Shown here one piece after another: positions 60,862-64,000 of a stretch of 64,000 nt of DNA. The stretch is from an uncultured Dehalococcoidia bacterium (GTDB taxonomy: Bacteria; Chloroflexota; Dehalococcoidia; Lucifugimonadales; UBA3495), in NCBI GenBank assembly GCA_958295765.1, contig CATQHB010000001.1, forward strand, positions 186,001 through 250,000, read 5' to 3'. The stretch's first letter is position 1; each line of letters opens with the position of its first letter. Under the pieces are notes generated by a model. It did no database searches and had not been told where the DNA came from. It saw nothing but the letters and a program-made list of their open reading frames with translations. Made by a program: the position numbers and the translations under genes.

Positions 60862-62589
60862 TTGACCGGGACAGCGGGCGGCGAATCGCCCCGGCAGCAG
60901 CGCCGGATTATCCGGGCCTGGTGTATGTATGACTGGGCCAATTCCGGCTATGCCACCAGCGGCGGGGCGGCCATATTTCCGGTCTATTTCGTGTTCCTGT
61001 TCAAGGATTCGCTGGGGGAATCGGTCAACTTCCTGGGCTTTACGCTGACCGGCAGTTCGACCTGGAGCCTGGCGATTGCCCTGGCTACCGCCGCGGTGGC
61101 CCTGTCCAGCCCGCTGCTGGGCGTTATCGCCGACCGGGTGGCGATTAAGAAAACCCTGCTGTGGGTCTATACGGCGGTGGGGGCCTTATTCACCGGGCTG
61201 ATGTTCTTTTCGGCCTACACCGGGCAGCCCTGGCTGTGGTTTCTGGGGATGTTCATTCTGGCAAACGTGGGCTTTTCCGGCTGCCTGGTTTTCTACAACG
61301 CCTTCCTGCCTCACATTGCCCCCCGGGATGCGCTGGACTCGGTAAGCAGCAAGGGGTTTGCCTACGGATACGTAGGCGGCGGGCTGCTGCTGCTGGCCCA
61401 CCTGGTAATGATTGTCGCCACCCGCAATACGGACTACGCCGACCTGGCGACCCGCATTGCCATCGCCTCCATTGGGTTCTGGTGGTTCGGCTGGGCCTGG
61501 TGGACGCTCAAGGTGGTGCCGGAACCGCCGATACCCAACGCACTGCGCGGCCTGCGGATTAGAGGGGCGGTTTCCCTGGCGTGCCGCGAACTGGGCCAGA
61601 CCTTTCGGGAACTGCGCCAGTTCAAGGTAATCGTCATCTACCTGATTTCCTACCTGCTGTTCAACGACGGCATCCAGACCGTGCTGGTGCTGGCCGGAGC
61701 CTTTGCCGCCGACACCATTGGCATCCCCCTGGTGTTCAATATGGCGACCATCCTGATTATCCAGTTTGTCGCCGCCGGCGGGGCCATGGCCTTCGCCTGG
61801 CTGGCCGGGCGCATCACCACTAAGGTTGCGCTGGGCGTCAGCCTGGTCGGGTGGGTGGTCATCATCCTGTTCGGCGTGGCAGTGGCGCCCCTGGCCCCGG
61901 CCCGGCACCAGGATTTTGACTACCAGTTAAGCTACCGGGCCGGGGCCTATCTGGTGGAACAGGCGCCGGAGTTGGGGGATTCCAAGCTGGCCCGGGCCTG
62001 GGGTGAGGAGTTGGCCGGCATCAATTCAGCCGGTTCCGGCGACCCCTTGACTGCCGGGGATATGGTGGCTGATGAGGACGCCGGGCGGCTGCTGGAACTG
62101 GTACGCACCTCGGACGGCGCGCCCTACGGCCTGTCCATTGACGGCGGCCCGCTGGCCGGGGAAACCGCCGTAGGTCGGCGCCATCCCTCAACCCTGGGAG
62201 ACGGGGCGATTGACTGGTGGCCGGCCCTGGTTCGGGACTTGCTGTGGGCGCCTTTGGGGTTGGACGCCGGGTATCAATGGCTGCTGCTGGGGGTAGGCGT
62301 GGGTCTGGTGATGGGCGGCAGCCAGGCGCTGGCCCGCAGCCTCTTCGCCCAGATTGCGCCCCATACCCGCAGCGGGGAGTTCTTCGCCTTCTTCGGCTTT
62401 ATGGGCCGGGTTTCCTCGGTGTTCGGGCCAATTCTCTACGTGGCGGTTACCGGCATTTTTGACACCCGAATGGCGGTGGCGTCCATAATGCTCCTGGTAA
62501 TCGCCGGGGCGATAGTCCTGCGCTGGGTGGACGTGGCCGCCGGGGTGAGAATAGCCGATGCCGAGGATGCCCGCCACCAGGCATTATAG
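60862..62589 (+). CDS. Atg22/UMF1-like major facilitator transporter
   Basis: A 575-residue MFS protein of the vacuole effluxer Atg22-like (UMF1) family, probably an amino-acid or metabolite exporter. The family hallmark RAWCMYDWANSGYATSG lies at residue 18. About 12 membrane helices are present, with LGVIADRVAIKKTLL as the loop 2-3 motif. An unusual insert of about 100 residues (ARHQDFDYQLSYRAGAYLVE to VGRRHPSTLGDG) sits between helices 8 and 9 and makes it longer than most members. The start is TTG at 60862 with GGGAG 9 bases upstream; no ATG fits the frame. It shares an operon with the DCC protein. Confidence 0.85.
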   Translation: MTGTAGGESPRQQRRIIRAWCMYDWANSGYATSGGAAIFPVYFVFLFKDSLGESVNFLGFTLTGSSTWSLAIALATAAVALSSPLLGVIADRVAIKKTLLWVYTAVGALFTGLMFFSAYTGQPWLWFLGMFILANVGFSGCLVFYNAFLPHIAPRDALDSVSSKGFAYGYVGGGLLLLAHLVMIVATRNTDYADLATRIAIASIGFWWFGWAWWTLKVVPEPPIPNALRGLRIRGAVSLACRELGQTFRELRQFKVIVIYLISYLLFNDGIQTVLVLAGAFAADTIGIPLVFNMATILIIQFVAAGGAMAFAWLAGRITTKVALGVSLVGWVVIILFGVAVAPLAPARHQDFDYQLSYRAGAYLVEQAPELGDSKLARAWGEELAGINSAGSGDPLTAGDMVADEDAGRLLELVRTSDGAPYGLSIDGGPLAGETAVGRRHPSTLGDGAIDWWPALVRDLLWAPLGLDAGYQWLLLGVGVGLVMGGSQALARSLFAQIAPHTRSGEFFAFFGFMGRVSSVFGPILYVAVTGIFDTRMAVASIMLLVIAGAIVLRWVDVAAGVRIADAEDARHQAL

Positions 62590-62614
62590 CCAGGAACAGA
62601 CCGGGAGGAACGGG

Positions 62615-63010
62615 ATGCCGGCCGGGCGCTGGGTTTTCTATTATGACGGCGACTGCGGCTTTTGCCGGGGGACGGTGCGCGTCCTGGCGGCGGTGGACTT
62701 TTTCCGCAAGCTGACCTGGACGCCCTTTCAGGATTTGGACACGCCGCCCCGGGGCTTGTCCTGGACCGATTTGGACCGGGCGGCCTACCTGGAAACCGGG
62801 ACGCCGGCCGGGGGACGGGACGGGACGGGAAAGCTGTATGAGGGGTTTTACGCCTTTCGGATGCTTTCGCTGCGGTTGGCGCCCCTGATGCCCCTGGCGC
62901 CGCTGCTGTGGCTGCCGGGGGTCAACCGGCCGGGCGCGGCGGCCTATCGCTGGGTGGCCCGCAACCGCCACCGCATCAGCAATTGCGGCTGGGGTGGGGG
63001 TGGTGGGTGA
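62615..63010 (+). CDS. DUF393 / DCC-family thiol-disulfide oxidoreductase-like protein
   Basis: A 131-residue protein with the DCC motif near its start, YYDGDCGFCRGTVRVL, in which Asp-x-x-Cys-x-x-Cys resembles the thioredoxin active site. AFRMLSLRLAPLMPLAPLLW and RPGAAAYRWVARNRHRIS are the usual C-terminal helices. The last residues are a run of Gly. The ATG at 62615 has GGGAGGA 8 bases upstream. It begins 25 bases after the transporter stop and is likely cotranscribed. Function in the family is presumed redox but not proven. Confidence 0.88.
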   Translation: MPAGRWVFYYDGDCGFCRGTVRVLAAVDFFRKLTWTPFQDLDTPPRGLSWTDLDRAAYLETGTPAGGRDGTGKLYEGFYAFRMLSLRLAPLMPLAPLLWLPGVNRPGAAAYRWVARNRHRISNCGWGGGGG

Positions 63011-63281
63011 GGGAGATTGCACACCGTTCGGTCTGGTGGTCGAGGGACTGGAGCGGTGGTTCGACAAGCTCACCATGAGCGGTTGTACCGGTAATGCGTC
63101 AAGAACCGTACTACTCGATGACAAGGCCGGCGCAAAGTCAATACCAATAACAATATCCGCTCATGGTGAGCCTGTCGAACCACCCGTCCTGTTATGGAAC
63201 TATGGGTCTGATACTTTGACCGGCTCAGGCTGAGCGGTGGGCAAACGTAACTCGACCTTGCACCGTCCCTAACCCCGATAG
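63011..63281. repeat. Intergenic region with family C repeats
   Basis: A family C copy (GTTCGACAAGCTCACCATGA at about 63059) and a second (CTCATGGTGAGCCTGTCGAA at about 63159) lie inverted to each other. A degenerate end lies near 63220. No gene is seen. Confidence 0.7.
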
Positions 63282-64000
63282 CTAAAGCAGCGTAGCCGCC
63301 AGCAGGTGGCCGCCATAGCCGCCTTCGTAGCCGGGATGGGTGATGCGTTCAGCAGTGAAACCGGCCTCGGCCATCAGTTCCAGCCAGGTAGCCGCCGGGA
63401 ACAGGCCGGTGATGTGCCGGTCTTGTTCAACCCGCAGTTCGCCGCCTTCTTGCTGGATAAAGAAAAAGATGGATTCGATAGTAGTGTCCGCCGGGTCGGG
63501 GTCGTGGCAGTATTCGATAACCGTCAGGGAGCGGTCGGCGCCGGGGCGAATCCAGTGCAGCACGGTGGGGCCGGCAAAGGTTTCCTTGAAGTAGTCGGGG
63601 GCGATGAGCAGGACGCCGCTCGGCTCCAGGTGGGCCTGGGCGGTGGCAAAGGCGGCCCGCAAATCGGCCTCGGTAAGCATATAATCAATGGCATCGTGAA
63701 TCAGCGCCGCCCGAAAAGTACGGCCCAGGCGGATGCGGCGCATATCCCCCTGGTGGTGGGCCACGCCGGGGTTGAGCCGGGCGGAGAGGGCCAGCATTTG
63801 GGGCGACAAATCCACCGCGGTAAGGTCAAAGTCGGCGGACAGGTGGGACAGGGTATGCCCGCCGCCGGAACCCAGCTCCAGGACGGAGTGGCGGCCCGGC
63901 CCCAGCCGCTGCCGCAGGGCCTCCCGAAAATAGCCAGCATCCTCCGCATACTCCTCCGGCGGGCTGAAAACGGGCCACAGGTGGGCCAGGTCGTGGTAAA
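63282..64000 (-). CDS. Class I SAM-dependent methyltransferase, 5' end outside the window
   Basis: The minus-strand frame is open from the window edge to the stop at 63282, about 239 codons. The S-adenosylmethionine motif I reads VLELGSGGGHTLSHLS, motif II-like acidic residues are in LTAVDLSPQMLALS, and AALIHDAIDYMLTEADLRAA is motif IV-V. The N-terminus (YHDLAHLWPVFSPPEEYAED) is the start of a helix common in small-molecule methyltransferases. An internal ATG (63815) would miss the SAM site, so the gene must start beyond the window. Substrate unknown. Confidence 0.88.
   Translation of the reverse strand, partial: YHDLAHLWPVFSPPEEYAEDAGYFREALRQRLGPGRHSVLELGSGGGHTLSHLSADFDLTAVDLSPQMLALSARLNPGVAHHQGDMRRIRLGRTFRAALIHDAIDYMLTEADLRAAFATAQAHLEPSGVLLIAPDYFKETFAGPTVLHWIRPGADRSLTVIEYCHDPDPADTTIESIFFFIQQEGGELRVEQDRHITGLFPAATWLELMAEAGFTAERITHPGYEGGYGGHLLAATLL

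Overview
The window is GC-rich bacterial DNA. It most resembles an uncultivated Chloroflexota genome of the Dehalococcoidia/SAR202 kind. This is an inference from gene content: Thr-Pro-rich linkers behind lipoprotein signals, a UPF0182 giant membrane protein, a DUF1015 protein, GlpX with a class I aldolase, GMC, CaiB and LLM oxidoreductase-type enzymes, and dense intergenic repeats. I found no rRNA, tRNA, CRISPR array, transposase or phage gene.

Layout. 1-11629 is entirely minus strand: proS (cut by the edge), an orphan FitA-like antitoxin, ispG, a PLP aminotransferase, argG, a small toxin-antitoxin islet (DUF433/DUF5615), argD and UPF0182. 11.8-19.5 kb holds argB, argJ, a DUF1015 protein, a class V aminotransferase with a coiled-coil protein, and a RelE/HigA-type pair. 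19.5-21.8 kb is a divergent glpX/class I aldolase pair (gluconeogenesis). 22-31 kb holds a GMC oxidoreductase, two family 5 solute-binding lipoproteins and an MFS exporter. 31-39.7 kb holds an aldo/keto reductase, a trypsin-like lipoprotein, a secreted acidic-tail protein, a YceI lipoprotein, a two-component system and a coiled-coil nuclease-like protein. 39.7-43.7 kb holds two membrane proteins sharing a C-terminal domain, one frame-broken at a C15 tract. 44.4-47.4 kb is a CPA2 antiporter followed by a cobalamin-binding-type protein with an in-frame TGA. 47.5-64 kb holds a TTC38-like protein, a PaREP1-like protein, an alcohol dehydrogenase, a family 3 binding protein, a DUF2283 pair, a CoA-transferase, an ethanolamine-permease-like transporter with a tiny upstream membrane ORF, an LLM oxidoreductase, an MBL lipoprotein, an Atg22-like transporter, a DCC protein and a cut methyltransferase.

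Most notable: the open frame 46442-47365 is interrupted only by a TGA that falls at the second Cys of a CxxC motif. It is followed at the right distance by a perfect 7-bp hairpin with a GGU loop, so it looks like a selenoprotein with a bacterial SECIS element.

Intergenic DNA is saturated with repeats. I call them family A (about 98 bp, inverted ends GGCGAAAGCCGGAATCCAG, 13 copies), family B (about 120 bp, ends TAGGGGCGGGTT / AACCCGCCCCTA), family C (TTCGACAAGCTCA pairs), family D (GTCATTCCGA...AGGAATCTAAA), family E (CCTTCGTG tandem) and family F (ACCAACA...GTTGAGAATA). They sit only between genes.
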